Positions 53,013 through 62,373 of a stretch of DNA of 64,000 bases are shown here, piece after piece. Under the pieces are notes generated by a model. It was not told the DNA's origin. It did not search any database and worked only from the letters and a program-made list of their open reading frames with translations. The stretch's first letter is position 1, and the number at the start of each line of letters is the position of its first letter. The stretch covers positions 372,001 through 436,000 of the forward strand of contig NZ_LT629757.1 in the NCBI RefSeq assembly GCF_900104965.1, in the 5' to 3' direction. The DNA is from Nocardioides scoriae (GTDB lineage Bacteria > Actinomycetota > Actinomycetes > Propionibacteriales > Nocardioidaceae). Both the position numbers and the translations under genes were made by a program.

Positions 53013-55357
53013 CGGTCCCGCCGCTCACGGCCCCGACCGCGGCCGGCGCCTCCGCCGGCTCGACCGGCGCGCGCGGGCTCGACCTGCGGATGCCGGTGCT
53101 GGCGCTGGTGGCGTGGGGAGCCGCCCTGGTGGCCCTGCTCGCCCCGCCCTGGTGGCTGTTCGTGCTCGGGGCGGCCGTCCTGGTCCGGGCGTGGCAGCGC
53201 CGGCGTCGTGGCCGTGCGGTGCTGACGCTGCTCGCCTGGGCCCTGGCCGGTGCCGCCGTCGCCGGATCGGCCCTGCTGCGCGCCGACGGCGTGCGGTCGG
53301 GCCCGGTCGCCGAGCTGGCCCGCGAGCAGGCGGTGGTGCGGGTCGAGCTGGTCACCACCTCGGACCCCGCGGTGCGCCCGGGGCGGTTCGGCGACCTGGT
53401 CGTGGTGCGGACGCGGGTCGAGGAGGTCACCGGCCGCGGGGTCCGCCGCGAGGTGCGGGCCCCGGTGCTGGTGCTGGGCGACCGGTCGTGGCGGGCGGTG
53501 CCCCTGGGCAGCCGGGTGGTGGCGACCGGCCGGCTCGACACCCCGCGCACGGACGACCTGGCGGGGGTGCTCGCCCCGCGAGGCCCACCCGAGGTGACCG
53601 ACCACCCGGGACCGCTGCTCGACGGGGCGGCGGCGCTGCGCGCCTCGATCCGGCACGCCGTGGCCGACCGGGCCGCCGCCCCCCGGGCGCTGGTGCCGGC
53701 GCTGGTGGACGGCGACGACGCGGCGATGCCCGAAGGCCTGGTCGAGGACTTCCGCACGGCCGGGCTGACGCACCTGCTGGCGGTCTCCGGCACGAACCTG
53801 ACGCTCGTGGTCGGGTGCCTGCTGCTGCTGGCCCGCTGGGCCGGCGTACGCGCGCGGGGGCTGGTGGTGGTCGGCCTGCTCGGGGTCGCGGGGTTCCTGC
53901 TGCTGGCCCGGGCCGAGCCGAGCGTGGTCCGCGCCGCGGCGATGGGCGCCGTGGGGCTGCTCGGTCTCGGGCAGCACGGCCGCCGCCACGGCACCCGGGC
54001 GCTGGGAGCAGCGGTGCTGCTGCTGCTCGTGTGGGACCCGTGGATGGCGCTCTCGCTCGGCTTCGCGCTCTCCGCCCTGGCCACCGCCGGCATCCTGTGG
54101 CTGGCGCCCGGGTGGCGCGACCGGATGGCGCGCTGGCTGCCCCGGTGGGCCGCCGAGGCGCTCGCGGTCCCGCTGGCGGCCCAGCTCGCGTGCACGCCCC
54201 TGGTCGCGGCGCTCTCGGGCCAGGTCAGCCTGGTCGCCGTCGCGGCCAACCTGCTCGCGGCCCCGGCGGTCGGCCCGGCCACCGTGCTGGGCCTGCTCGG
54301 CGGGGTGGTCGGCCTGGTGTGGCCCGCCGTCGGCGAGGCGGTCGCGGCGCCGGGTGCGTGGAGCGCGGCGTGGATCGTGGCGGTGGCCGAGCGCAGCGCC
54401 GACGTGCCCACCGCGGCGGCGGCCTGGCCGACCAGCGCGCCGGCGCTCGCGCTGCTGACCGGACTGGTGGTCCTCCTGGCCCTGCTGGTCGGCGTCGTCG
54501 TGGCCCGGCGCTGGGCCACGCTGGCCGCCGTCGCCCTGGTGGTCGTGGTGCTGCTGGTCCCGCTGCCCACGCCCGGGTGGCCGCCCCGCGGGTGGGTGAT
54601 GGTGGCCTGCGACGTCGGCCAGGGCGACGGCCTGGTGCTGCACGCCGGGCCGGGCGCGGCCGTGGTGGTCGACGCCGGGCCGGACCCGCGGGCCATCGAC
54701 CGCTGCCTCGACCGGCTGGGCGTGAGGCGGGTGCCGCTCGTGGTGCTGACCCACTTCCACGCCGACCACGTCGACGGGCTGGCCGGCGTGCTGGGCTCGC
54801 GCGAGGTGGGGGCGGTCGAGGTGACCGGGCTGGCCGAGCCCGCGTCCGGCGCCCGGCTGGTGGCGCAGGTGGCCGCGGCGGCCGGCGTGCCGGTGCGGCG
54901 GGCGGCGTACGGCGAGGCCCGGGAGCTCGGACCGCTCCGCTGGCAGGTCGTCGCGCCGGCCGGTGCCCCTCCGGCGGGGTCGGGGTCGCCGCCCAACGAC
55001 GCCAGCGTGGTGCTCCTCGTCGAGAGCCGGGGCGTCCGGCTGCTGCTCATGGGCGACGAGGAGGACGACTCGCAGACCCGGCTGCTGCGCGAGACCGGCG
55101 GCGTGCGGGCCGACGTGCTCAAGGTCGCCCACCACGGAAGCGCCAGCCAGGACCCCGCGCTGGTGCGGGCCACGGGGGCGCGGCTGGCGGTGATCTCGGT
55201 GGGCGCCGACAACGACTACGGCCACCCGGCGCCCTCGCTGCTGGCGCTGCTGCGCGACGCCGGGATGCGGGTGGTCCGCACCGACCAGCAGGGGGACGTG
55301 GCGGTCGTCGCCGACCCGGGTCTCGGCGTCGAGACACGTGGCAGGCTCGGGCCATGA
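53009..55357 (+). CDS. comEC: ComEC/Rec2 DNA-uptake channel protein
   Basis: A 782-residue protein. Several N-terminal helices are followed by a DUF4131/OB-like region, the competence channel domain (LTHLLAVSGTNLTLVVG near residue 253, then about eight helices to about 510) and a metallo-beta-lactamase-like domain. The latter has GDVGQGDGLVLHAG and the metal motif HFHADH at 582-587, then HHGSASQDP. It carries single-stranded DNA across the membrane. The GTG start overlaps comEA. Its stop overlaps a PhzF gene (ATGA). Confidence 0.93.
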   Translation: MTVPPLTAPTAAGASAGSTGARGLDLRMPVLALVAWGAALVALLAPPWWLFVLGAAVLVRAWQRRRRGRAVLTLLAWALAGAAVAGSALLRADGVRSGPVAELAREQAVVRVELVTTSDPAVRPGRFGDLVVVRTRVEEVTGRGVRREVRAPVLVLGDRSWRAVPLGSRVVATGRLDTPRTDDLAGVLAPRGPPEVTDHPGPLLDGAAALRASIRHAVADRAAAPRALVPALVDGDDAAMPEGLVEDFRTAGLTHLLAVSGTNLTLVVGCLLLLARWAGVRARGLVVVGLLGVAGFLLLARAEPSVVRAAAMGAVGLLGLGQHGRRHGTRALGAAVLLLLVWDPWMALSLGFALSALATAGILWLAPGWRDRMARWLPRWAAEALAVPLAAQLACTPLVAALSGQVSLVAVAANLLAAPAVGPATVLGLLGGVVGLVWPAVGEAVAAPGAWSAAWIVAVAERSADVPTAAAAWPTSAPALALLTGLVVLLALLVGVVVARRWATLAAVALVVVVLLVPLPTPGWPPRGWVMVACDVGQGDGLVLHAGPGAAVVVDAGPDPRAIDRCLDRLGVRRVPLVVLTHFHADHVDGLAGVLGSREVGAVEVTGLAEPASGARLVAQVAAAAGVPVRRAAYGEARELGPLRWQVVAPAGAPPAGSGSPPNDASVVLLVESRGVRLLLMGDEEDDSQTRLLRETGGVRADVLKVAHHGSASQDPALVRATGARLAVISVGADNDYGHPAPSLLALLRDAGMRVVRTDQQGDVAVVADPGLGVETRGRLGP

Positions 55358-56247
55358 CGAGCCACGCCTTCTCCCAGGTCGACGTCTTCGCCCACGGCCC
55401 GCTCAGCGGCAACCCCGTCGCGGTGGTGCACGACGCCACCGGCCTCGACGACGCGGTGCTCGCCGACCTGGCCCGCTGGACCAACCTGTCGGAGACGACC
55501 TTCCTGCTCCCCGCGACCGACGCCGGGCGGGCGCAGGGAGCCGACTACCGGTTGCGCATCCTCACGCCGTCCGAGGAGCTGCCCTTCGCGGGCCACCCCA
55601 CCCTGGGCTCGGCGCACGCCTGGCTCGAGGCCGGGGGAGTGCCGGCCCGGCCGGGGGTGGTGGTGCAGGAGTGCGGCCTCGGGCTCGTGGAGGTGCGGGT
55701 CGAGGAGCCGGCCCCCGCGGCGGTGCCCGGCGCGGGTCGGTCCCTGGCCTTCCGCGCCCCCGACCTGCTGCGCTCCGGACCGGTCGACGACGCCACCCTG
55801 GCGCGGGCCGTCGCGGCGCTGCGGGTCGGTCCCGACCAGGTGCTCCGGGCCGAGTGGATCGACAACGGACCGGGGTGGCTGGGCCTGCAGCTCGTCGACG
55901 CCGCGACGGTGCTGGCGCTGCAGCCCGACGTCGTCGCGCTGGGCGACCTCGCGCTCGGGGTCATCGGTGAGCACGACCCGTCGCAGGCCGAGCGGATCGG
56001 CGCCGGCTGGGAGGTGCGCGCGTTCTGCCCGGGCCTGTCGGTCACCGAGGACCCCGTCACCGGCAGCCTCAACGCCGGGTTCGCGCGCTGGCTGGGCGGC
56101 GAGGGCGTGCTGCCGGCGGCGTACGTCGTGCGGCAGGGCACCACGACCGGCCACGACGGACGCGTCCGCGTCAGCACCGACGCGCAGGGGGCGCGCTGGG
56201 TGGGCGGTCTCGCCCGCACGGTGGTCGCGGGCTGCGTCGAGCTCTGA
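55354..56247 (+). CDS. PhzF family isomerase
   Basis: A 297-residue PhzF-fold protein. FSQVDVFAHGPLSGNPVAVV opens the fold. The catalytic Glu47 is in NLSETTFLLP, followed by FAGHPTLGSAHAW and EDPVTGSLNAGFARWL. Members isomerise or epimerise small acids, but most genomic copies have no known substrate. The ATG overlaps the comEC stop, and a CAGGCT hexamer six bases upstream could also give an independent leaderless transcript. Confidence 0.9.
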   Translation: MTSHAFSQVDVFAHGPLSGNPVAVVHDATGLDDAVLADLARWTNLSETTFLLPATDAGRAQGADYRLRILTPSEELPFAGHPTLGSAHAWLEAGGVPARPGVVVQECGLGLVEVRVEEPAPAAVPGAGRSLAFRAPDLLRSGPVDDATLARAVAALRVGPDQVLRAEWIDNGPGWLGLQLVDAATVLALQPDVVALGDLALGVIGEHDPSQAERIGAGWEVRAFCPGLSVTEDPVTGSLNAGFARWLGGEGVLPAAYVVRQGTTTGHDGRVRVSTDAQGARWVGGLARTVVAGCVEL

Positions 56248-56327
56248 GGCGGCTCGGGGCCGCCACGGCGTCCGGGGGCGCCCGGGGGCGTCGGGGAACT
56301 GTCGGGGACGCGTGAGAGAGTCACGCC

Positions 56328-57338
56328 ATGGCAGCCCGGAGCTCCTCGGCCACGGCGACCCGCGGGGTCCCGCGCGAGGTGCTCGGCGCGGTCGTGCTGG
56401 TCACCGGTCCCGAGGAGTTCCTCGGCGAGCGCGCCATCGCCCAGGTGCGGGCCTCGGTGCGTCGCACCGACCCCGAGTCCGAGGTCTCCGAGACCGCCGC
56501 CTCCACGCTGACGATGGCCGAGCTCGGCGACCTCGCGGCGCCCTCGCTGTTCTCCAGCATCCGCTGCGTCGTGGTGCGACGCCTCGAGGACCTGCCCGAG
56601 GAGTCGGTCCCCGGCCTGCTGCAGTACGCCGCTGCGCCCGCCGACGAGGTGGCGCTGGTGCTCGCCCACGGTGGCGGCCCCAAGGGCAGCGGCGTCCTGG
56701 CCAAGCTGCGCAAGCTCGACGCCGTCCACGAGGTCAGGTCGACCACCCTCTCGGCGCGGGAGTTCCCCGGCTTCGTGGTCGACGAGCTCCGGGGCCACGG
56801 CGCCCGCATCGAGCCCGACGCCGCCGACTTCCTCGTGCAGGCCGTCGGCCAGGACCTGCGCTCGCTGTCCGCGGCCGCCCACCAGCTCGCGAACGACTTC
56901 GAGGGCAGGAGGCTGACCACCGAGATGGTCAAGCAGTACTTCGGCGGCCGGGCCGAGGCCAAGTCGTTCGCCGTCGCCGACCACGCGCTCCACGGCCACG
57001 CGGCCAAGGCCCTCGAGGAGCTGCGGTGGGCGCTGGAGCGGGGGACCGCCCCGGTGTTGGTGACCAGCGCGGTCGCCGCCGGCCTCCGGGGCCTGGCCAA
57101 GCTGATGGGCGCCCCGCGCGGGCTGCGCGGCAACGACCTGGCCCGGGAGGTCGGGGTGCCGCCGTGGAAGGTCGACGTGCTGCGTCGCCAGGCCCACGGG
57201 TGGGACGCCGACGGCCTCGGACGCGCGATCCGGTGCGTGGCGCGCGCCGACGCCGACATCAAGGGCCAGGCCAGCGACGCGGCGTACGCCCTGGAGAAGA
57301 TGGTGCTCGACGTGGTGCGGGCCCGCCCGTCGCGCTAG
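56328..57338 (+). CDS. holA: DNA polymerase III subunit delta
   Basis: A 336-residue clamp-loader delta subunit. Recognisable features are VLVTGPEEFLGERAIAQVR at the N-terminus, SLFSSIRCVVVRRLEDLPEE, FVVDELRGHGARIEPDAADFLVQAVGQDLRSL and the C-terminal VPPWKVDVLRRQAHGWDADGL. It opens the beta clamp during replication. comEA-comEC-holA and convergent rpsT is the usual arrangement, here with PhzF inserted. GAGAGT lies six bases before the ATG. Confidence 0.95.
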   Translation: MAARSSSATATRGVPREVLGAVVLVTGPEEFLGERAIAQVRASVRRTDPESEVSETAASTLTMAELGDLAAPSLFSSIRCVVVRRLEDLPEESVPGLLQYAAAPADEVALVLAHGGGPKGSGVLAKLRKLDAVHEVRSTTLSAREFPGFVVDELRGHGARIEPDAADFLVQAVGQDLRSLSAAAHQLANDFEGRRLTTEMVKQYFGGRAEAKSFAVADHALHGHAAKALEELRWALERGTAPVLVTSAVAAGLRGLAKLMGAPRGLRGNDLAREVGVPPWKVDVLRRQAHGWDADGLGRAIRCVARADADIKGQASDAAYALEKMVLDVVRARPSR

Positions 57339-57378
57339 ACGCGTCGAGCAGGGCCGGTCAGCACCCCGGGACGCACGA

Positions 57379-57409
57379 AGGCGCCGCACCCCGGAGGAGT
57401 GCGACGCCT
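57379..57409. terminator. Hairpin between holA and rpsT
   Basis: AGGCG-C-CGCAC-C-CC against GG-A-GTGCG-A-CGCCT: three helical blocks separated by single mismatches, between convergent genes. Usable in both directions. Confidence 0.6.
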
Positions 57410-57428
57410 GCGTCGAAGAGGGGGAGCC

Positions 57429-57689
57429 TCAGAGGGAGGCGGCCTTCTTGGCCATCGCCGACTTGCGGTTGGCGGCCTGGTTCTTGTGGATGACGCCCTT
57501 GCTGGCGGCCTTGTCGAGCTTGCGGCCCGCGGCGGCGGCGAGGGTCTTGGCCTCGTCGGCGTTGCCGGCGGTCGCGGCCTCGCGGAACTTGCGGACGGCG
57601 GACTTCAGGCCGGTCTTCACGGCCTTGTTGCGCTCGTGGGCCAGCTCGGACTGCCGGTTGCGCTTGATCTGGGACTTGATGTTGGCCAC
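57429..57689 (-). CDS. rpsT: 30S ribosomal protein S20
   Basis: An 86-residue, highly basic S20. It opens [20 protein letters not shown] and has [19 protein letters not shown] at the end, normal length. It binds 16S rRNA early in assembly. It is encoded alone, convergent with holA. A TTGGTC-N18-TATCTT promoter lies about 90 bases upstream, giving an 85-nt leader. Confidence 0.97.
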   Translation of the reverse strand: MANIKSQIKRNRQSELAHERNKAVKTGLKSAVRKFREAATAGNADEAKTLAAAAGRKLDKAASKGVIHKNQAANRKSAMAKKAASL

Positions 57690-57780
57690 TGCAGGCTCGC
57701 CTCGTCTACGTCAGGGGTGTGGAAGGTGGTGCTGGATCGTGGGGTGCGGCCTGCTCGCGACAGCGGCCAGACACAAGCGA

Positions 57781-57810
57781 AGAAGATACCAGCGGGGCTC
57801 GGGCGCGACC
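57781..57810 (-). promoter_or_regulatory. Promoter of rpsT
   Basis: On the minus strand TTGGTC (57810-57805), 18 bases, TATCTT (57786-57781). Transcription from about 57774 leaves an 85-nt 5' leader before the ATG at 57689. It is the clearest two-hexamer promoter in the window. Confidence 0.65.
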
Positions 57811-57921
57811 AAATCGTCGGCCGTCTCCCGGCGACCCGGTCCCGGGTGGTGCCACCGGCGCCGGGTGGGTACGGGAGGAGCCCGGCCTCGAGGACGGGGA
57901 ACCCTTCCGGAGGAGTGTCGC

Positions 57922-59646
57922 ATGACGACCGTGGCCGAGCTGTTGATCGAGTCTCTGGCCGAGCACGGCGTGCGGTCGGTCTGGGGCGTGGTGGGCGATG
58001 CCCTCAACCCCGTGACCGACGCCATCCGCCGCGAGGACCGCATCGAGTGGATCGGGGTGCGCCACGAGGAGGTCGGGGCCTTCGCGGCCAGTGCCCAGGC
58101 GCAGCTGACCGGGAGGCTCGCGGTCTGCATGGGCACCGTCGGACCGGGTGCGGTGCACCTGCTCAACGGCCTGTACGACGCGAAGAAGTCCCACGCGCCG
58201 GTCCTGGCCATCTGCGGCCAGGTGCCCCGCGAGGAGATGGGCACCGAGTTCTTCCAGGAGGTCGACAACGACGCCCTGTTCGCCGACGTCGCGGTCTTCA
58301 ACCGCACCGTCACCCACCTCGACCAGCTGCCGCTGCTCATCGAGGCCGCCGGCAACGCCGCGCTCCAGCAGTCCGGCGTCGCCGTGCTGACCCTGCCCGG
58401 TGACGTCGGCGGGCTCGACCTGCCCCGCCACACGCCCGTGCCGCGGTTCGTCGAGCAGCGCCCGCGCAGCGTGCCCGAGACCGACGCGCTGCAGCAGGCC
58501 GCGGCGGCGCTCGACGCCGGCGGCCGGGTCACGATGCTGGTCGGCATCGGCGCCCGGGACGCCCGCGAGGAGGTGCTGGCCGTCGCCGAGCGGCTCGCCG
58601 CCCCGATGGTGCTCAGCCTCAAGGCCAAGGAGGGCCTCGAGGACGACAACCCCTACGAGGTCGGCCAGTCCGGGCTGCTCGGCAACCCGGCCACCGCGAC
58701 CGCGTTCGACGAGTGCGACGTGCTGTTCCTGGTCGGGACCGACTTCCCCTACCGGGACTTCCTGCCGGCCGGCAAGCAGGTGGTGCAGCTCGACGTGCGC
58801 GGCTCCCACATCGGGCGCCGGGTGCCCGTCGACCACGCCCTGGTCGGTGACGCCGGGCTCGGCCTGGCCGCGCTGCTGCCGCTGCTCGCGCCGCACGAGG
58901 ACCGGGGCCACCTGGAGTCCGTCCGCGAGGAGTACCTGTCCTGGCAGGAGAAGCAGCAGCGCTTCACCGACCCGGCGTACGACCACAGGCCGAGCGGCTT
59001 CCTGCGCCGCAAGGTCGACAACCCCGACGCGCTGGTGCGGCCCGAGCTGCTCGCCGCCGCCATCGACCGCCACGCCGCGCAGGACGCCGTGTTCACCACC
59101 GACACCGGCATGGCCACGGTGTGGCTCTCGCGCTACGTCCGGATGACCGGCGCCCGCCGGCTGCTGGGGTCCTACAACCTGGGCTCGATGGCCAACGCCA
59201 TGCCCCAGGCGCTGGGCGCCAGCGCGCTCGACCGCGGCCGCCAGGTGGTCGCGCTGTGCGGCGACGGCGGCCTGTCGATGCTGCTGGGCGACCTCATCAC
59301 CGCGGTGACCTACGACCTGCCGGTCAAGCTCGTGGTCTTCGACAACAGCCGTCTCGGCATGGTCAAGCTGGAGATGGAGCAGGTCGGGCTGCCGGAGTTC
59401 GGCACCGTGCTGCGCAACCCCGACTTCGCCGAGGTGGCTCGCGCGATCGGCTTCCACGGCGTCCGGGTCGAGCGGCCCGCCGACGTCGACGAGGCGGTGC
59501 GCGAGGCGCTGGCCCACGACGGGCCGGTGCTGCTCGACGTGGTCACGAACCCCGACGAGGTCGCGCTGCCGCCCTCGCCGACCGTCAGCCAGGCGTGGGG
59601 CTTCGCGATCGCGAAGACCAAGGAGGCGGTCACCAGCGCCGAGTGA
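57922..59646 (+). CDS. Thiamine-pyrophosphate-dependent pyruvate oxidase/dehydrogenase (PoxB-like)
   Basis: A 574-residue ThDP enzyme close in length to E. coli PoxB (572). Catalytic glutamate in RHEEVGAFAA (Glu50), the FAD-type middle domain (about 190-340; LLGNPATATAFDECDVLFLVGTDFPY) and the ThDP/Mg motif GDGGLSMLLGDL ... NSRLGMVKLE near 445-480. It probably converts pyruvate to acetate plus CO2 with quinone as acceptor. GGAGGAG lies about eight bases before the ATG, one of the best ribosome-binding sites here. Related ThDP enzymes cannot be excluded. Confidence 0.88.
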   Translation: MTTVAELLIESLAEHGVRSVWGVVGDALNPVTDAIRREDRIEWIGVRHEEVGAFAASAQAQLTGRLAVCMGTVGPGAVHLLNGLYDAKKSHAPVLAICGQVPREEMGTEFFQEVDNDALFADVAVFNRTVTHLDQLPLLIEAAGNAALQQSGVAVLTLPGDVGGLDLPRHTPVPRFVEQRPRSVPETDALQQAAAALDAGGRVTMLVGIGARDAREEVLAVAERLAAPMVLSLKAKEGLEDDNPYEVGQSGLLGNPATATAFDECDVLFLVGTDFPYRDFLPAGKQVVQLDVRGSHIGRRVPVDHALVGDAGLGLAALLPLLAPHEDRGHLESVREEYLSWQEKQQRFTDPAYDHRPSGFLRRKVDNPDALVRPELLAAAIDRHAAQDAVFTTDTGMATVWLSRYVRMTGARRLLGSYNLGSMANAMPQALGASALDRGRQVVALCGDGGLSMLLGDLITAVTYDLPVKLVVFDNSRLGMVKLEMEQVGLPEFGTVLRNPDFAEVARAIGFHGVRVERPADVDEAVREALAHDGPVLLDVVTNPDEVALPPSPTVSQAWGFAIAKTKEAVTSAE

Positions 59647-59706
59647 GGCGCCGCCGCCGCGGAAACCCGGTGGCGGGGCGGGGCGGGCGCCTCGGAGGAT
59701 GGGGCG

Positions 59707-60234
59707 ATGCCCCACCTCGCGCTGCCGGACCCGGCGTACCGCACGTCCTTCCTCGCCGCCATGGGCGAGTTCGCCGCCGAGGGCCGCACCGGCGACGACT
59801 CGGGCATCGGCCAGGACCTGCTCCTGGAGGAGCCGGGCTGGCGCAGCGAGGCGGGCTTCGCGGAGTACGTCGCGGCGCTGCGCGCCGAGACCGACCGGCC
59901 GCGACGCCCGGGGCTGGTCACGGCGACGACCTGGTGGTGGGTCGAGGGCACCGACTACCTCGGGCGGGTGCAGCTGCGCCACGAGCTGACCCCCCGGCTG
60001 CGCGAGGTCGGTGGCCACGTCGGGTACGACGTGCGTCGCAGCGCCCGGCGGCGGGGCCACGCGACCGCCATGCTGGCCGCGGTGCTGCCGCTGGCGCGGG
60101 AGCGGGGGATCGTCGAGGCGCTGGTGACCTGCGACACCGACAACCACGCCTCCCGCGCGGTGATCGAGGCCAACGGGGGCGTGCTGGAGGACCGGCGCGG
60201 CGCCAAGCTGCGGTTCCGGGTGCCGACCGGGTGA
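59707..60234 (+). CDS. GNAT family N-acetyltransferase
   Basis: A 175-residue GNAT protein: LGRVQLRHELTPRLREVGGHVGYDVRRSARRRGHATAML contains the acetyl-CoA loop (RRSARRRGHATAML, R/Q-x-x-G-x-A type). ALVTCDTDNHASRAVIEANGG provides the C-terminal motif. N-terminal residues PDPAYRTSFLAAMGEFAAEG are typical of this subgroup. Substrate unknown. ATG six bases after GAGGAT. Confidence 0.88.
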   Translation: MPHLALPDPAYRTSFLAAMGEFAAEGRTGDDSGIGQDLLLEEPGWRSEAGFAEYVAALRAETDRPRRPGLVTATTWWWVEGTDYLGRVQLRHELTPRLREVGGHVGYDVRRSARRRGHATAMLAAVLPLARERGIVEALVTCDTDNHASRAVIEANGGVLEDRRGAKLRFRVPTG

Positions 60235-60248
60235 GCCGGGTCCCTCGT

Positions 60249-60254
60249 TAGGTT
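60249..60254 (+). promoter_or_regulatory. Leaderless-type -10 (TAGGTT)
   Basis: TAGGTT, six bases, then the S9 peptidase ATG at 60261. Confidence 0.55.
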
Positions 60255-60260
60255 GGACGG

Positions 60261-62303
60261 ATGCGCCCCGACGACCTCGACCTCCTGCTCGCGTGCGGCC
60301 GACCCGCCCTGACGCCCGACGGCACGCGAGCGGTGGTCGCGGTCACCCGTCCGGACGTCGCCTCCGACAGCTACCGCGGCGGCCTGTGGGTCGTCCCGAC
60401 CGGCACGTCCGGCGCCACCGGCGACGGTCCGACCGCGGCACGGCGGCTCACCACGGGGGAGCGCGACTCCGCGCCCGCCGTCAGCCCCGACGGCCGCTGG
60501 GTGGCCTTCGTCCGGGCGGGCGCGGGCGAGAAGCCGCAGGTCCACCTGACCGCGCTCGACGGCGGCGAGCCGCTGCGGCTGACCGACCACCCGCTGGGGG
60601 TGGGCGCGCCGCGGTGGAGCCCCGACGGCACCCGGCTGGCCTGGAGCGCCCGCGTGCCCGAGCCCGGTCGCTACGGCACCGAGGACGCCGAGGGCCGCAC
60701 GCCGGGTCCGGAGGCCGAGCCCGCGCGGCTGGTCACCGAGCCGGGCTACCGCCGCGACGGCGTGGGCTGGACCCGCGACCGCCGCCAGCACGTGTTCGTG
60801 CTCGCGCTGCCCGACCTCGCCCGGCTCGGGTCCGACCCGACGGCCGGGCTGCCCGAGCTGCCGCTGGTCCCGCGCCAGCTGACCGACGGCGACGCCGACG
60901 ACACCGAGCCCGTGTGGAGCCCCGACGGCACCACGCTGGCCTTCCTCTCCTCGCGCCACGAGGGCCGCGAGGACGACCTGCGCTCCGGCGTGCACGTCGT
61001 CGACGCCGGGGCGGACGGTCCGGTCGCGGACCCGCGCGCGGTCGTCCACGGCGACCTCGCGGTCGGTGGGGCGCAGTGGCTGCCCGACGGCCGGCTCGTC
61101 GTCACCGGCCAGGACACCGGTCCGCAGGGCCGCGACTTCGTCGGCCGCAAGGGCCGCGCCTGGGTCACCACGGCGCCGGTCGACCGGGCCCCCGAGGGGT
61201 CGGTGGGCCTGCGGGCCCTGACCGAGGAGGCCGACCTCGAGCTCGACGGCGGCACCGCCGACGTGGTCGTCGCCGGCGGCCGGGTGCTGGTCCGCGACCT
61301 GCACCGCGGCCGCGGCCGGCTGCTGGCGCTGGACCCCGACGGGTCCGGCGGGCCCGCGCTGCTGCTCCACGGCGAGCTCGTCGTCGGCGGCTTCGCGGCG
61401 ACCGCCGACGGGGACACCGTCGTGGCGAGCGTGGCCGATGCCGGTCGGACGGGCGACCTGGCGCTGGTGCGCGACGGCGGCCCCCGCTTCCTCACCGACG
61501 TCGCTGCCCCGCTGCGCGAGGCCGGCGTGCGTCCGCTCGCCGAGCTCGAGGCGACCTCGGGCGACGGGCACCCGGTGCACGGCTGGGTGGTGCTGCCCGA
61601 CCCCGCGACGCACGGCGAGGGCCCGCACCCGGTGCTGCTGAACATCCACGGCGGCCCGCACGCGCAGTACGACTGGGCGCTGTTCGACGAGGCCCAGGTG
61701 TACGCCGGCGCCGGCTACGCCGTGGTGATGTGCAACCCGCGCGGCGCCGCCGGCTACGGCCCCGAGCACGCCCGGGCGGTCCGCGGGGCGCTCGGGTCGG
61801 TCGACGCCGACGACGTGCTGGCCTTCCTCGACCACGCGCTGGCGAGCGACCTGCCGCTGGACGCGGACCGGGTCGGCGTCATGGGCGGGTCCTACGGCGG
61901 CTACATGACGGCGCTGCTCACCACCCGCACCGACCGCTTCGCCGCGGCCGTGGTGGAGCGCGGCTACCTCGACGGCGTGTCGTTCCACGGCTCCTCCGAC
62001 ATCGGCTGGTTCTTCCCGGGGGAGTACCACGGCTCCGCGGAGGCCGCGCGCGAGCAGAGCCCGATGACGCACGTCGACCGCGTCACCACCCCGACCCTGG
62101 TGATCCACTCCGAGGCCGACTGGCGGTGCCCGGTCGAGCAGGGCCAGCGGTGGTTCGCCCACCTCCGGGCACGGGGCGTGCCGACCGAGCTGCTGCTGTT
62201 CCCCGGCGAGGGCCACGAGCTCAGCCGCAGCGGCACCCCGCGACACCGCCGGCAGCGCTTCGAGGAGGTCCTGCGGTGGTGGGGCTCGCACCTGCCGGTG
62301 TGA
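60261..62303 (+). CDS. S9 family prolyl oligopeptidase-type peptidase
   Basis: A 680-residue acylaminoacyl-peptidase/dipeptidyl-peptidase-like enzyme. An N-terminal beta-propeller of WD40-like/TolB repeats (several SPDGxxxAF/W segments such as [12 protein letters not shown] and [18 protein letters not shown]) fills residues 1 to about 430. The C-terminal hydrolase has [10 protein letters not shown], Ser544 in GGSYGGYM, Asp620 in SEADWRCP and His652 in GEGHELSR. It degrades short peptides in the cytoplasm. No signal peptide. It precedes lepA by 70 bases. Confidence 0.9.
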   Translation: MRPDDLDLLLACGRPALTPDGTRAVVAVTRPDVASDSYRGGLWVVPTGTSGATGDGPTAARRLTTGERDSAPAVSPDGRWVAFVRAGAGEKPQVHLTALDGGEPLRLTDHPLGVGAPRWSPDGTRLAWSARVPEPGRYGTEDAEGRTPGPEAEPARLVTEPGYRRDGVGWTRDRRQHVFVLALPDLARLGSDPTAGLPELPLVPRQLTDGDADDTEPVWSPDGTTLAFLSSRHEGREDDLRSGVHVVDAGADGPVADPRAVVHGDLAVGGAQWLPDGRLVVTGQDTGPQGRDFVGRKGRAWVTTAPVDRAPEGSVGLRALTEEADLELDGGTADVVVAGGRVLVRDLHRGRGRLLALDPDGSGGPALLLHGELVVGGFAATADGDTVVASVADAGRTGDLALVRDGGPRFLTDVAAPLREAGVRPLAELEATSGDGHPVHGWVVLPDPATHGEGPHPVLLNIHGGPHAQYDWALFDEAQVYAGAGYAVVMCNPRGAAGYGPEHARAVRGALGSVDADDVLAFLDHALASDLPLDADRVGVMGGSYGGYMTALLTTRTDRFAAAVVERGYLDGVSFHGSSDIGWFFPGEYHGSAEAAREQSPMTHVDRVTTPTLVIHSEADWRCPVEQGQRWFAHLRARGVPTELLLFPGEGHELSRSGTPRHRRQRFEEVLRWWGSHLPV

Positions 62304-62373
62304 GGGACGCCCCCGTGCGTGGGAGGATGGCGGCTCGTCCCACCCGCCGTGCCCGTCGTCCCGAGAGCAGTCC

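Noticed and set aside
62319-62343. GTGGGA-N13-TCCCAC inverted repeat before lepA
   Set aside because: Six-base GC arms are expected by chance in this composition and no other signal supports a regulator site.
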